A DNA stretch of 64,000 nt, taken from assembly GCF_963678635.1 (NCBI RefSeq), contig NC_087070.1:8962539-9026538 (forward strand), read 5' to 3'. The translations under genes were made by a program, and so were the position numbers. The notes under the pieces are model-generated. The model made no database searches and was not told where the DNA came from. It worked only from the letters and a program-made list of their open reading frames with translations. Every line of letters begins with the position of its first letter. Positions within the stretch are counted from its first letter, which is position 1. Shown piece after piece: positions 20,601 to 31,781 of the stretch. This DNA is from Symsagittifera roscoffensis (lineage: Eukaryota; Xenacoelomorpha; Acoela; Convolutidae).

Positions 20601-21520
20601 TGAAACTATGGCGGATCCCAATTCTAGAAAAATGAGTATTCGGAGGCAAGATAATCTGAAAGTTTGCTTTCTTGATCAGGCAATCAACAGCTGCGAGTCT
20701 TGTGTTTGCTCAAGGTGTCCGGCTGATATCTTTTCTGTTTCTGATTGCTTTCAATTGCTGCTCCTGAGTGTCTCGTACAAGGCGGTTTAGTTCTACTTTT
20801 CGAAGTTGAATACGATCGTCGGTGTTCTTTTTCAGAATTTCAGGGCAAATTTGTGACTAAAGCGCCTATGTGTACGTTTTACCAAAAGATCCCAATCGTT
20901 GCAAATCGAAGAAATTTCCGCCCTTTTTGGTCAGACATTAAGTCCTTGTTGCTTTTGCTGCTTGCATGGTTTCCTCATCGCCAGCTGCCTGAGTGAACAA
21001 GATGGCTTCGTCGAATGACCGTTTCAAATCGTACTTCTCTTAATTTGCTTCGAGAACTGTTGGTTGTGGTGGAGTACAAATTTCAGTTGTCTGCAACCAA
21101 GAGGGCCCTGACAACCAAAGCTGCAAAATTTGTAGTTCAGCTGCTGCTACTGGTCGCGTTGTAGTATCGGCTGGGTTTTGATGTGTCGGAATGTGTTTCC
21201 ACTAGCCGGCTGGTAGCATCTGTTGAACTTTGGCAATTTGAAGCTGGTATTTTGAACTTTGGCAATTTGAAGCGAGACATTTTTCAGTAGTTTACAGCCC
21301 AAAACCATTGAACAAAGCTCAAGTCTTGGAAGCAAAGTGTCTTCCTTGGCGCGAGTCGTGACTTAGTGGCTAGCAATGGAGTGAGGGTTCCTGTGTCTGA
21401 AAATGTTCTGGCACAGATAGCTGCTCCGTAAGCCATCTCTGCTGCATTGCAGAAGAGATGATGATCGACTTGCTCAAAACAGTCCTTGGCCAAGTAATGA
21501 GGTCCTGCCAGGAAAAACAA
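20601..21520 (-). pseudogene. Pao RNase H and linker to integrase (frameshifted)
   Basis: The frame 21284-21520 has 'HLFCNAAEMAYGAAICARTF' and TKSRLAPRKT. The frame 21147-21335 continues with LPRLELCSMVLGCKLLKNV. Together these match the Pao RNase H order 'H.F.DAS..AYGA...R', 'KS+VAP.K', '+PRLEL.A..LG', with a -1/+1 shift between them near 21320. Further on, LSGPSWLQTTEI near 21090 is the 'W..GP.WL' landmark before integrase. The first catalytic Asp of the DAS motif appears as Asn (CNAAE). Confidence 0.8.
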
Positions 21521-23125
21521 AATTCCTAAATTGTCGATCCAGTGTTGGAATTGGCTTGCTATATGTGCCCCAACATCTTCAATTCGTTTAAAAACCCCGT
21601 CACATCTTTTTTTTGAACATTAATTGTGGACATTAATTTTACAGGTGTCACTAGTCCAAGAGGATCATAAACTCGTCCCAAGTTCCTATCATCCGGCGAG
21701 TGATTGTAGGTGTTCAAATAATTTCGGGCAAAGCTAAAGAGCATTTCTTTGTCAATATAGATGGATTTTTGCCTGTCTTTCTTATTTTTTAACGCAATTT
21801 AGCTGACCAGAAGATGCTGGGTGGAGTCTGTTTGTGTAGTCTGCGAATTTCGGAAAAAAATTTTGCGGTACAGTTGAAACGCGTCCTTGCCCTATTTGGG
21901 GTCTAATTTTTCAGTTTTTTACTATAAAAGTTTCCGTTGAAGCTGACCACATTATGTTTCGGTGAAGTCAGCTTGATTTTTTGGAAAAAAATACTTTGTA
22001 GGAGGCATCTGGATGATTCCTGTCAATAGGTCAAGCCAGTGATCTGTGCTGATAGCCGGTTTGATCTCAATTTTTTTGGAGTTTAATTTGACCTCGAAAC
22101 TTGAAAAAAAAATTGACTCCGCAATTATAATGAATGCGACTGTCATAGTTTGGTTGCTCTCTGTTTTTTGTTTTTCAGCGCTTTTCAAGCGTTTGGAATT
22201 GAGTTTGATTTGGGAACTCGTGAAGTCTGTCTTCTAAATACTTTAGTCATTGGCAAAAAAAGCCAAATCATCGGGCATCTGCAGAGGTCCGAATGCACTA
22301 TGTCCTGATTTTCAGGGGTTCCTTTTTCCTTGTCATTGGGTGACTGTTGTTGGCCACTTTTTTGAATTTGTATCAAACGAGACTTGAATCAAAATCAACA
22401 TTCGAGACTTTTTCGGACTTGATAAGGTTTGTGGTTTATCAATACATCGGTTCTGGAAACAATCAGAAACTGAATGCCAATCGATCCCAAGAGTTTGACG
22501 GTGTGGTCATTTTCTGCTCTTAATAATTATTTCTTTTCATGCGAAATGTCGGGTATATCGTTCATGATAATCTCGCTGTTGCTTGATCGCTTCCTAATGT
22601 ACAAGCAGGCTTTGTCCAGAGTGTCCGTGAGTGTCTGGCGCATTCTAATGGCTTGTTCTTCAGTATCTGCACCACCAATTTAGTTGTCCACGTAGAAGGA
22701 CTTGCAAATTGCTGGTTTTTTCAGTTCATCATCTATTGTGTCGGCGGTGTCTGACAGGACTCGTATGGCGTGATAGCTGCTTGAAGCTATACCGTAGATG
22801 GCACGAGTCATCCGGTACTTCTCAATTGTTTACTCTTATTCTCTTCTCCAGTGAAGCTGATGGAGATTTCTGTGTTTGGGGTGTAGTTTTATTGCCTGTG
22901 CATCTCGGTGATGTCACCAGATAGTGGAGTTTTGTAGCATCGGAAGTGGAGAAGGATGGTGAAGAGTGCTGGTTGCCGTTTTGAACCGACCAGCAGAAAA
23001 TCGTTCAATGACTTTCCGTTTGAAATGGGAGCTGATCCGTTGAAAACATCTCTGCACTTTATTGTTGCTGAATCCGACTTCCAAACGTCATGATTAGGCA
23101 TGATGAAGAACTTACCGACAGACAA
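21521..23125 (-). pseudogene. Pao reverse transcriptase, copy 1 (broken)
   Basis: The frame 22889-23125 reads MPNHDVWKSDSATIKCRDVF, then NGKSLNDFLLVGSKRQ and CYKTPLSGDITEM, the finger/palm motifs of Pao RT. The catalytic box is F-Y-V-D-N, followed directly by a TAA (+ strand 22680-22682). YVDN in place of YVDD is known in some Pao elements. The frame 21559-21744 carries 'RVYDPLGLVTPVKL', the thumb/tether landmark. Frameshifts and stops lie between 21750 and 22890. Confidence 0.85.
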
Positions 23126-23129
23126 AATT

Positions 23130-23370
23130 GAAATGACACAGGTACCTCATGATATGGCCATTGTCGATCATCTCTGCGAAGAAGTCGTTGTATTGGCCCT
23201 TGGCTTCACAACTCGTCATTAGAATTGAAGCTGAGTGACCAGTATCGAGCAACCATTCATGGTTGATTTCGTCATAGATCCCTATGATTTGATGATTGAC
23301 ATTCTGACCATAGCTCGTCCCTCTGGGCCATACGTCGTAGTCTGATGGAATTGTTGGATACACTCAAGCT
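23130..23370 (-). pseudogene. Protease-RT linker of Pao copy 1
   Basis: The frame 23112-23363 (83 codons) contains NVNHQIIGIYDEINHEWLL and 'EAKGQYNDFFAEMIDNGHI'. The last part matches the short helix pair that precedes the first RT motif in Pao polyproteins. It has no catalytic role of its own. Confidence 0.5.
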
Positions 23371-23560
23371 CGTTGGATGAATATTGGAAATCTGGTGATG
23401 AAGGAATATCTTAAGTTTTTTAGAATCGGTCTGGACTGACGGTTAGAATTTGACTGACTGTCAAGAAAAGTAATTCCATGTCCTGTCGAATGTCTTCTTT
23501 TTGTGACTTTGTGATCGGTATCAGCGACACGTGAGTCTGTCCATCCAAAGACTGTTTTGG

Positions 23561-23960
23561 TTAGCAGTAAAATTCTTTCCTTGACATTCCGTGACTTGTG
23601 TAGACGGACTGTCCAAGCATGAGATTATTTGTGCTGGGCTTTTTGACGGATGTAGTTGCTAAGTTGTAGTTGCTGGCCTTTTGTAGGAAAGGAACTCCGA
23701 TTTGTGTATTTGGATGCTCGTAATTCGTGATGTTTTCCAACGCCATAAAAAAAACTTTGAAATTGTTACCAGAATTTGGTAACGGAATTGTGAGATTCGT
23801 TCGACCATGGGTAGACATAGCTTTTTTCTGGTTCACTCAAATTATGGAATCTGGAGCCTCTGTTGGTTTAATGCCATGCTGGTGCATGGCCCATAGGGTG
23901 ATGACGTTTGTCTGAGTACAGTTGTCAACGAGCGCCCTCAAAAGAAGAACTAGACTGTTC
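23561..23960 (-). pseudogene. Pao aspartic protease, copy 1
   Basis: Around 23940-23880 the minus strand encodes RALVDNCTQTNVIT, the position of the retropepsin active site (usually D-S/T-G). Here the Asp is kept but is followed by Asn-Cys. The frame 23561-23836 continues with TNLTIPLPNSGNNFKVFFMA, the beta-strand region of the protease. The same sequence is present in copy 2. Confidence 0.6.
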
Positions 23961-24049
23961 TGAGATTGAACTCTGACTTTTGCCGTTGGATGATCTGTGA
24001 AAGTTTCAGGCCGGTTGATTTGAAGAGCATCCGTTGTCGCTGCGAGATG

Positions 24050-24620
24050 AGGACTGGAATGACCAGAAATGCCACGAACTTATGTATGATACTTTCTTTG
24101 ATATGTTGTATGATACTTGCATAGTGATTTTGAAGGACATTGCTGGATGCCGTGGCTAGCAGACAAGCAATTGAAGCACATCCTGTTGTTTAGTCAGGCA
24201 GTGAAAATGCCACCGCAGCTAGGCAGATTGATCTGCGGCAACCTTTGTGTGACTTTAAGTTCAATCTATATAGTTGAAACAGGGTTGATAGGCCCATATG
24301 ATGCGGCTATCATTCTCTTTACGACTTGTAGAGATTGACGAGCAGTCTTCTGTGTAGTCTGACATTGATGGAATACTTAATCGTATTCTGCATGATCGAT
24401 GATGGCGTCAGGCTGCTCTTGATCACAAGTTGAGGATTGAAGCAAGCAATGTTGAAGCTCAGCTGTTTCATCGCTCTACTCAACTTGGTTTTAATTTAGG
24501 TTGGCACAATGTCGCTGACTTGACAAATTTACCGTTTCAGAACTCGCATTCAGTTTCTTTGAGCTCCATTAAGATTTTCCATAGCTGATGGAGTTTGACT
24601 TTATGTAGTAGACTCAGCCA
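24050..24620 (-). pseudogene. Pao Gag C-terminal part with CCHC knuckle
   Basis: Near 24185-24140 the minus strand reads C-F-N-C-LSAS-H-GIQQ-C, a perfect CX2CX4HX4C knuckle. It is followed by 'C.S..LCKYHTTY', the paired second finger typical of BEL/Pao Gag. Upstream, to the primer-binding site, the Gag frame is broken and short for a full capsid, so an internal deletion is likely. Confidence 0.75.
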
Positions 24621-24636
24621 GTGTGCTTAGTTTCCG

Positions 24637-24658
24637 TAGGTTTTGAGGCGGACCAGAA
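24637..24658 (-). promoter_or_regulatory. Candidate primer-binding site of BEL/Pao copy 1
   Basis: Directly inside the 5' LTR the minus strand reads TTC then TGGTCCGCCTCAAAACC. TGG at 2-3 bases from the LTR end is the expected start of a tRNA primer-binding site. I could not assign the tRNA. Confidence 0.55.
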
Positions 24659-24803
24659 TGAGTACTTCGCGATGGCTGGAAAGCGGCTGTATCGTATGAA
24701 AGTTCAATTAATGATGATTTAGTTACTAAAATTTGCGGGTAAATGAAGTGAATAATATATGGGAAAACCTTGCATCTTAAAACATGCTTTGTTTGCTCAA
24801 ACA
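24659..24803 (-). repeat. 5' LTR of BEL/Pao copy 1
   Basis: 145 bases, TG...CA, matching the 3' LTR at 18979-19171. It is repeated at 31637-31781 as part of the segmental duplication. Confidence 0.85.
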
Positions 24804-25743
24804 ACCCCTAAAGAGAACATTAAACTAGCACTAGAGTTAGTATTGACAATTACAATTTTACAATCTCTCCCCCTTAACAATCTACTCAACAATCTCTCCC
24901 CCTTAACAATATCTCCCCTATCTTAGATCTAGAATATGGGAGCAAGTTTGAGAGATAACTTGGACCAATACATCTCATGCGGCCAGTGGGTGTCGAAAAA
25001 AACCTCAGAAACTGAACTAATTTAGAGTACTTTTAGAACAAATACTTGAATTTGTACGCGTCGAAATATCCGACTCAATTTTTGCAAATTTCAAAAAATA
25101 AATAGAAAAAAAACTAACAATCTGCTATAAAAGAAGAGCAAAAACATGCGCAATTTTTATTGTTAGAAAACACTCAGTCACGAATCAAGTTAACATCTCC
25201 CCCCGCCCAGATACACCAAGATAAGATCCTCCACCCCAGCGCTTAATTTACATTAAATTTGCTAAGCGCTGCATGTAAAATGCTCTATTCTGATTGGCTG
25301 AAAATCCCAACTTAGAACCAAGTTTACAATCTCCCCCCTAAAAGGCTTTGGGGGGAGGATGATGTTAACTTGGTCTAATGTCAGATTAGTTAAAATGATG
25401 TTCATCGATTTTTGCTATACTAAATAAAATATTTCTTTTTTAACAATTATGAGTCCATTAACAAAAACTGAACCAGTAAGCGTTCCAGTTAGTTTGTGAT
25501 ACCGCAGGGTTTGATAATCTAATCCCTGAATGCGAATGGATCGAAAAACCTTGTTTCTTAGTCGGAACGATATAAAACGACTAGTTGATAGACAACATTA
25601 ATTCAACTCTGATTCTTATTTCAAATCAAATTCGTCTTCTCTGTCTATCAAGTTCAAGTGAACGGCCGTCTAGGCGTTTAACATAAGCTTATAAATAATA
25701 TAAATAACATACGTATAAAGTTAGTTTGTCAATCCGGGCCGGA
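24804..25743 (-). repeat. Gypsy 3' noncoding/LTR region with multiple polypurine tracts, copy 1
   Basis: Downstream of the last Gypsy codon (TGA at 25744-25746) the minus strand has several polypurine-tract-like motifs: GGGGGGAGATTGT near 25330, GGGGGGAGATGTT near 25200, and AAGGGGGAGAGATTGT twice near 24900 and 24870. A complementary GGGGGGAGGATG on the + strand near 25350 makes a hairpin with the first. AATAAA-type sequence lies near 25160. This is probably the 3' end of the element with an LTR, but its exact borders are not resolved, and no second LTR copy is visible. Confidence 0.5.
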
Positions 25744-27286
25744 TCACATTCGCCATTGACGACAAATTTTATAAACAATCGTTTTTAAATTGAGTTTTAG
25801 AGTCCTTTTAGGACTGACAGGTTTGAGTTTTATAGTCCCGATAGGACTTTTTGACATATCTTTTCTCTGCTTGTTTGTCAGCTTTGGCAATTTCCTTCCC
25901 CAGACTTTCGTATTCCTCGTCATCTTGTAATGTGTTGCTTTTCTTTGTCTGTTCCGTCCCGCTTTTTTGTTGTAGTTTTGTTTTGACGAATAAAGTTTCG
26001 TTATTGTTACCGGCTGTGGCATCGTCCTCTGTGGGCAAGGCTAAATTGACTACTTCGGTGTGGCCTGTTTTGTGTTTTGGGCTAATCGCTTCAATCAATT
26101 TTATACATGCTCTGTATTAGGGGGTCTTTTCAGTGAAACCCATTTCTCGGATTAGGGACTTAAGGCTTGGATAATTGTCCGTATCTCGTTTGTTCGGTGG
26201 TGAGTCAATTTCAAATTGGAGCGGCGTTTTCTTTCTTCATCGTGTTTAGTGTTAATGGCTTTAATGGGTATCGGGCTCCCAAACGCATTGGACAGCGCCG
26301 ATTGGCGGTTTCTTGTCGGTTTTCTTAACGGTTCCGTTGAAATCGCGGGGGGTGTTCTTTTCTTGTTTTGCCTTTTAGGCGATGGAGCATTATCCTCTGA
26401 TGAGATTGATGATTGATCGGGATTATTCTGGTCGTCATTGTCTGATGTTACTGGTTGTGGTATGATGTTGTCATGGTTTGAAACCCCGGCCAGGATATCC
26501 GTTTGCAAACTCATTCCGCTGGTTTGTAGTTTTCGTGTCGCTCGCCCGCCGGTCCGTTTTCCTGTTGCTCTTTCCTAATTTTTTGTTAGACTATCCGTTT
26601 TCGCTTGTCCCAATATCTTTTCTTTTCGTGTTAGTTTCCTTGGAAGGCAAGTCGTTTCGTCTTGTTTGAACATTGGATGCTGGGAAGCAGTACGGTTTTT
26701 GATGTCTAAAAAAACGTAGACATGGTCCTGATCTCCGCGCGGATTTATAAGCAACATAATCACTGAGTCGAGATAATCTGCATGGTCCGTATATTAAAGT
26801 GTTTGGGACAACTGCGGCATCTCTATTTCTCAGTAATCTTGATTGTTTGCCGAATGTTTGCACCCAAGCTGTGTGTGGGGTATATGTAATAGTTTTCCCG
26901 TCTATGGTTTTGTATTTTTATTCGAATGTTCTCGGATCCTTAACCTTCGTTGCTATTCTAACTGTTTTCAGTGCTACCTGATCTATCCGTTTTTTCGAAA
27001 TTTTGTCAACCGTTGGTTAAATTCCCTTATATCTTACGTTTATTTTGTTTTTAACTTCTTCTATAGCTTTAGATTTTGCACCTGAGTCTTTTTGTGTCGG
27101 TAAGTCTGAGTGTGTCATGTTCCGAAGCATTTGACGTTTTGGTTCTCTCTTATTGATATTGACTTCGTCTTCTGACCACCGTTGCAAATCGTGCATTACT
27201 TCGGCGGGTATTGGTGGCTTTGTAAGATTCTTTTGATCTAAACATGCATGTTTTGCGCTTTCCCAATTTAAATTGTAGTTACACTA
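25744..27286 (-). pseudogene. Long C-terminal extension after Gypsy integrase, copy 1
   Basis: Coding-like minus-strand segments run from the integrase to a final stop. A Trp/Glu-rich start near 27250-27150 (NWESAKHACLDQKN; EVMHDLQRWSEDEV) is followed by FGKQSRLLRNRDAAVVPNTL (26591-26863), a Lys/Ser/Pro-rich part (26152-26514, SEDNAPSPKRQNKKRTPP) and a Lys-rich end (25808-26098; 25744-26022). Frameshifts separate them. Charged low-complexity tails after integrase occur in some animal Gypsy elements. Function is unknown and nucleic-acid binding is only a guess. Confidence 0.5.
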
Positions 27287-28070
27287 CTAGTTGCTATGAT
27301 TGATAAGGGTCTGTTTGGCTGGCTTACGTCCCATTTGGGCCTCAAATTGCGAAATTTTTGTTACGCTATGAGGTGTAATTCTCAGTGTCTTAAACATTTC
27401 GGCTACATATGATGCAAGTTTGTACGGTGTGTTTGTTTCGTCGATTCTCATGACCGCTAATCTACGCTTCAAAGTTTGTATCATCCTCTCTACTACCCAA
27501 ACTGCTCTATGATCATCTTCCGGCTTAAACAATAAATTTAAATTGTTTGTATTACAAAACAGTTGAAATTTTTTAGCTCTAAATGTCTGTGCTTGGTCAC
27601 ATCTTAATCTTCGGGGTACCCTGTTCATCGAAATGTACCGTTGCATAATTTTTATAGCGATATCCGCTGTTGTATTCGTAACGACTTTTGCAGTTGGAAA
27701 TTTAGACCATTTATCTATTGCAACTAAAATATGTGCGTCTCTATTTAATTCATTCGGAAGGGGCCCTGCAAAATCTAATAGTACTTTCTCATTAGGTTCG
27801 ACTACTGGTTCCATTTGTAATGAATGTTTTTGTCTATGATTGGTTTTATATTTTACCTTGCTCAGTACAGTGCTTGCAATTTCGAGCCATCTGCACATTT
27901 GCCCGATGAATATGGGGAAACCAGACATGGTTACTTAAGTTCAACATTGCTGCCGATCCCGGATGTGTCATATGGAGACTGTCGAGCACTGTCTGCCTCA
28001 TTTGTGAAGGAATGACGATTCTTTCGTCTATTATTAGGCAATCCTCCCGGACATGAAGCCTGTTCCGCAT
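27287..28070 (-). pseudogene. Gypsy-type integrase, copy 1 (catalytic core open)
   Basis: The 213-codon frame 27287-27928 holds the whole core: Asp52 in LLDFAGPL, Asp111 in RCDQAQTF, Glu147 in VVERMIQTLKRRL, with exactly 35 residues between the last two (DD35E). The upstream frame 27846-28070 carries the zinc finger: LHMTHPG (H-x3-H) and CKHC (C-x2-C) with the WFPHIHR landmark. The two frames overlap out of register near 27850, so a frameshift separates finger from core. 'AVWVVE' and other core residues look normal. This is the best preserved domain in the window, though it cannot be made as one protein. Confidence 0.9.
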
Positions 28071-28106
28071 AAGATTTCAGTGTTGACCGTAGGAAGCCTT
28101 ATTAGC

Positions 28107-28465
28107 TTACCAATCCCTCTTCTTAACAAAGTTAATTAAAGGACGCAGATTTCGATCTTTCTTGTTGGCTGCGGCAATGAATCGAACACTCAAAACTCGT
28201 TGTAGTCTCTGTCTAAATAATGGTGTGTCATTCTCTGATTCCACCGTGTTTGTGATCATTTCGTGACTAGCTTCTAACTGTGTAGCCGGTCCCATTGTTG
28301 TTGGTTCTACGTTATGTGTCCATTCCTCTTGTACACAGATATTCAGTTCTACACGACTGACACAGATTTCTGCTGTGTTTTTGCTTCTATCAGGTTTTTG
28401 TGTGGCTGTTGTTGTATTTTGTTGTTCGAGTGTTTGTGTAGTTGTTGCTGCATTATTTGTGTTGT
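28107..28465 (-). pseudogene. RNase H-integrase linker, copy 1 (cut by the duplication)
   Basis: The frame 28107-28496 reads Thr/Gln/Asn-rich sequence (TTTQTLEQQNTTTATQKPD), then VSRVELNICVQEEW and FIAAANKKDRNLRPLINF. It is in place between RNase H and integrase. Its first residues (MFFLAVPHYLD) come from the Pao sequence across the duplication junction, so the open frame is a junction artefact at that end. Confidence 0.6.
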
Positions 28466-31400
28466 CCAAGTAATGAGGTACTGCCAGGAAAAACAAAATT
28501 CCTAAATTGTCGATCCAGTGTTGGAATTGGCTCGCTATATGTGCCCCAACATCTTCAATTCGTTTAAAAACCCCGTCACATCTTTTTTTTGAACATTAAT
28601 TGTGGACATTAGTTTTACAGGTGTCACTAGTCCAAGAGGATCATAAACTCGTCCCAAGTTCCTATCATCCGGCGAGTGATTGTAGGTGTTCAAATAATTT
28701 CGGGCAAAGCTAAAGAGCATTTCTTTGTCAATATAGATGGATTTTTGCCTGTCTTTCTTATTTTTTAACGCAATTTAGCTGACCAGAAGATGCTGGGTGG
28801 AGTCTGTTTGTGTAGTCTGCGAATTTCGGAAAAAATTTTTGCGGTACAGTTGAAACGCGTCCTTGCCCTATTTGGGGTCTAATTTTTCAGTTTTTTTTAC
28901 TTTAAAGTTTCCGTTGAAGCTGACCACATTATGTTTCGGTGAAGTCAGCTTGATTTTTTGGAAAAAAAAAACATTGTAGGAGGCATCTGGATGATTCCTG
29001 TCAATAGGTCAAGCCAGTGATCTGTGCTGATAGCCGGTTTAATCTCAATTTTTTTGGAGTTTAATTTGACCTCGAAACTTGAAAAAAAATTGACTCCGCA
29101 ATTATAATGAATGCGACTGTCATAGTTTGGTTGCTCTCTGTTTTTTGTTTTTCAGCGCTTTTCAAGCGTTTGGAATTGAGTTTGATTTGGGAACTCGTGA
29201 AGTCTGTCTTCTAAATACTTTAGTCATTGGCAAAAAAAAGCCAAATCATCGGGCATCTGCAGAGGTCCGAATGCACTATGTCCTGATTTTCAGGGGTTCC
29301 TTTTTCCTTGTCATTGGGTGACTGTTGTTGCCCACTTTTTTGAATTTGTATCAAACAAGACTTGAATCAAAATCAACATTCGAGACTTTTTCGGACTTGA
29401 TAAGGTTTGTGGTTTATCAATACATCGGTTCTGGAAACAATCAGAAACTGAATGCCAATCGATCCCAAGAGTTTGACGGTGTGGTCATTTTCTGCTCTTA
29501 ATAATTATTTCTTTTCATGCGAAATGTCGGGTATATCGTTCATGATAATCTCGCTGTTGCTTGATCGCTTCCTAATGTACAAGCAGGCTTTGTCCAGAGT
29601 GTCCGTGAGTGTCTGGCGCATTCTAATGGCTTGTTCTTCAGTATCTGCACCACCAATTTAGTTGTCCACGTAGAAGGACTTGCAAATTGCTGGTTTTTTC
29701 AGTTCATCATCTATTGTGTCGGCGGTGTCTGACAGGACTCGTATGGCGTGATAGCTGCTTGAAGCTATACCGTAGATGGCACGAGTCATCCGGTACTTCT
29801 CAATTGTTTACTCTTATTCTCTTCTCCAGTGAAGCTGATGGAGATTTCTGTGTTTGGGGTGTAGTTTTATTGCCTGTGCATCTCGGTGATGTCACCAGAT
29901 AGTGGAGTTTTGTAGCATCGGAAGTGGAGAAGGATGGTGAAGAGTGCTGGTTGCCGTTTTGAACCGACCAGCAGAAAATCGTTCAATGACTTTCCGTTTG
30001 AAATGGGAGCTGATCCGTTGAAAACATCTCTGCACTTTATTGTTGCTGAATCCGACTTCCAAACGTCATGATTAGGCATGATGAAGAACTTACCGACAGA
30101 CAAAATTGAAATGACACAGGTACCTCATGATATGGCCATTGTCGATCATCTCTGCGAAGAAGTCGTTGTATTGGCCCTTGGCTTCACAACTCGTCATTAG
30201 AATTGAAGCTGAGTGACCAGTATCGAGCAACCATTCATGGTTGATTTCGTCATAGATCCCTATGATTTGATGATTGACATTCTGACCATAGCTCGTCCCT
30301 CTGGGCCATACGTCGTAGTCTGATGGAATTGTTGGATACACTCAAGCTCGTTGGATGAATATTGGAATTCTGGTGATGAAGGAATATCTTAAGTTTTTTA
30401 GAATCGGTCTGGACTGACGGTTAGAATTTGACTGACTGTCAAGAAAAGTAATTCCATGTCCTGTCGAATGTCTTCTTTTTGTGACTTTGTGATCGGTATC
30501 AGCGACACGTGAGTCTGTCCATCCAAAGACTGTTTTGGTTAGCAGTAAAATTCTTTCCTTGACATTCCGTGACTTGTGTAGACGGACTGTCCAAGCATGA
30601 GATTATTTGTGCTGGGCTTTTTGACGGATGTAGTTGCTAAGTTGTAGTTGCTGGCCTTTTGTAGGAAAGGAACTCCGATTTGTGTATTTGGATGCTCGTA
30701 ATTCGTGATGTTTTCCAACGCCATAAAAAAAACTTTGAAATTGTTACCAGAATTTGGTAACGGAATTGTGAGATTCGTTCGACCATGGGTAGACATAGCT
30801 TTTTTCTGGTTCACTCAAATTATGGAATCTGGAGCCTCTGTTGGTTTAATGCCATGCTGGTGCATGGCCCATAGGGTGATGACGTTTGTCTGAGTACAGT
30901 TGTCAACGAGCGCCCTCAAAAGAAGAACTAGACTGTTCTGAGATTGAACTCTGACTTTTGCCGTTGGATGATCTGTGAAAGTTTCAGGCCGGTTGATTTG
31001 AAGAGCATCCGTTGTCGCTGCGAGATGAGGACTGGAATGACCAGAAATGCCACGAACTTATGTATGATACTTTCTTTGATATGTTGTATGATACTTGCAT
31101 AGTGATTTTGAAGGACATTGCTGGATGCCGTGGCTAGCAGACAAGCAATTGAAGCACATCCTGTTGTTTAGTCAGGCAGTGAAAATGCCACCGCAGCTAG
31201 GCAGATTGATCTGCGGCAACCTTTGTGTGACTTTAAGTTCAATCTATATAGTTGAAACAGGGTTGATAGGCCCATATGATGCGGCTATCATTCTCTTTAC
31301 GACTTGTAGAGATTGACGAGCAGTCTTCTGTGTAGTCTGACATTGATGGAATACTTAATCGTATCCTGCATGATCGATGATGGCGTCAGGCTGCTCTTGA

Positions 31401-31781
31401 TCACAAGTTGACGATTGAAGCAAGCAATGTTGAAGCTCAGCTGTTTCATCGCTCTACTCAACTTGGTTTTAATTTAGGTTGGCACAATGTCGCTGACTTG
31501 ACAAATTTTCCGTTTCAGAACTCGCATTCAGTTTCTTTGAGCTCCATTAAGATTTTCCATAGCTGATGGAGTTTGACTTTATGTAGTAGAATCAGCCAGT
31601 GTGCTTAGTTTCCGTAGGTTTTGAGGCGGACCAGAATGAGTACTTCGCGATGGCTGGAAAGCGGCTGTATCGTATGAAAGTTCAATTAATGATGATTTAG
31701 TTACTAAAATTTGCGGGTAAATGAAGTGAATAATATATGGAAAAACCTTGCATCTTAAAACATGCTCTGTTTGCTCAAACA
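28466..31781 (-). pseudogene. BEL/Pao partial copy 2 (RT to 5' LTR)
   Basis: This is the duplicate of 21491-24803. It contains the RT thumb segment (28535-28720), RT motifs (29867-30103), linker (30090-30341), protease (30539-30940), zinc knuckle (about 31120-31165) and the 5' LTR at 31637-31781. Premature stops match copy 1, including the TAA after the YVDN box (+ strand 29658-29660). RNase H, integrase and the 3' LTR are absent because the breakpoint lies within the pol gene. Confidence 0.9.
31637..31781 (-). repeat. 5' LTR of BEL/Pao, duplicated copy
   Basis: Near-identical to 24659-24803, shifted by 6978. It has no matching 3' LTR of its own. Confidence 0.85.

Larger units (their letters stand above)
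18979..24803 (-). mobile_element. BEL/Pao LTR retrotransposon, copy 1 (broken, LTR to LTR)
   Basis: A minus-strand element with TG...CA LTRs, a primer-binding site beside the 5' LTR and a G-rich polypurine tract beside the 3' LTR. Reading 24600 to 19200 gives CCHC zinc knuckle, protease, RT, RNase H and integrase with a GLWE motif, an arrangement and signature specific to BEL/Pao. All genes are broken. Flanks are ACACC left and ACCCC right, which may be a 5-bp target duplication with one change. It lies immediately beside, perhaps inside, the 3' part of a Gypsy-type element in the same orientation. Part of it (24803 to 21491) is repeated in a downstream tandem copy. Confidence 0.85.
21491..28465. 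repeat. Tandem segmental duplication, unit 1 (~6.97 kb)
   Basis: From CCAAGTAATGAGGT at 21491 to GCATTATTTGTGTT near 28463 the sequence recurs at 28466-35400 in the same orientation. The offset is 6975 to 6978 over its length. Differences are scattered single bases, homopolymer changes and a few indels near 28100-28260. The unit carries Pao RT, protease, gag and 5' LTR, an intervening noncoding segment, and the Gypsy tail, integrase and linker. Confidence 0.97.

Noticed and set aside
26152..26514. 120-codon Ser/Pro/Lys-rich minus-strand frame as an independent host gene
   Set aside because: It lies in line with the Gypsy integrase tail and is duplicated with it, and is better explained as part of the element.
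28107..28496. 129-codon minus-strand frame as one gene
   Set aside because: It crosses the duplication junction. Its first residues come from the Pao element and the rest from the Gypsy linker, so it is a chance fusion.
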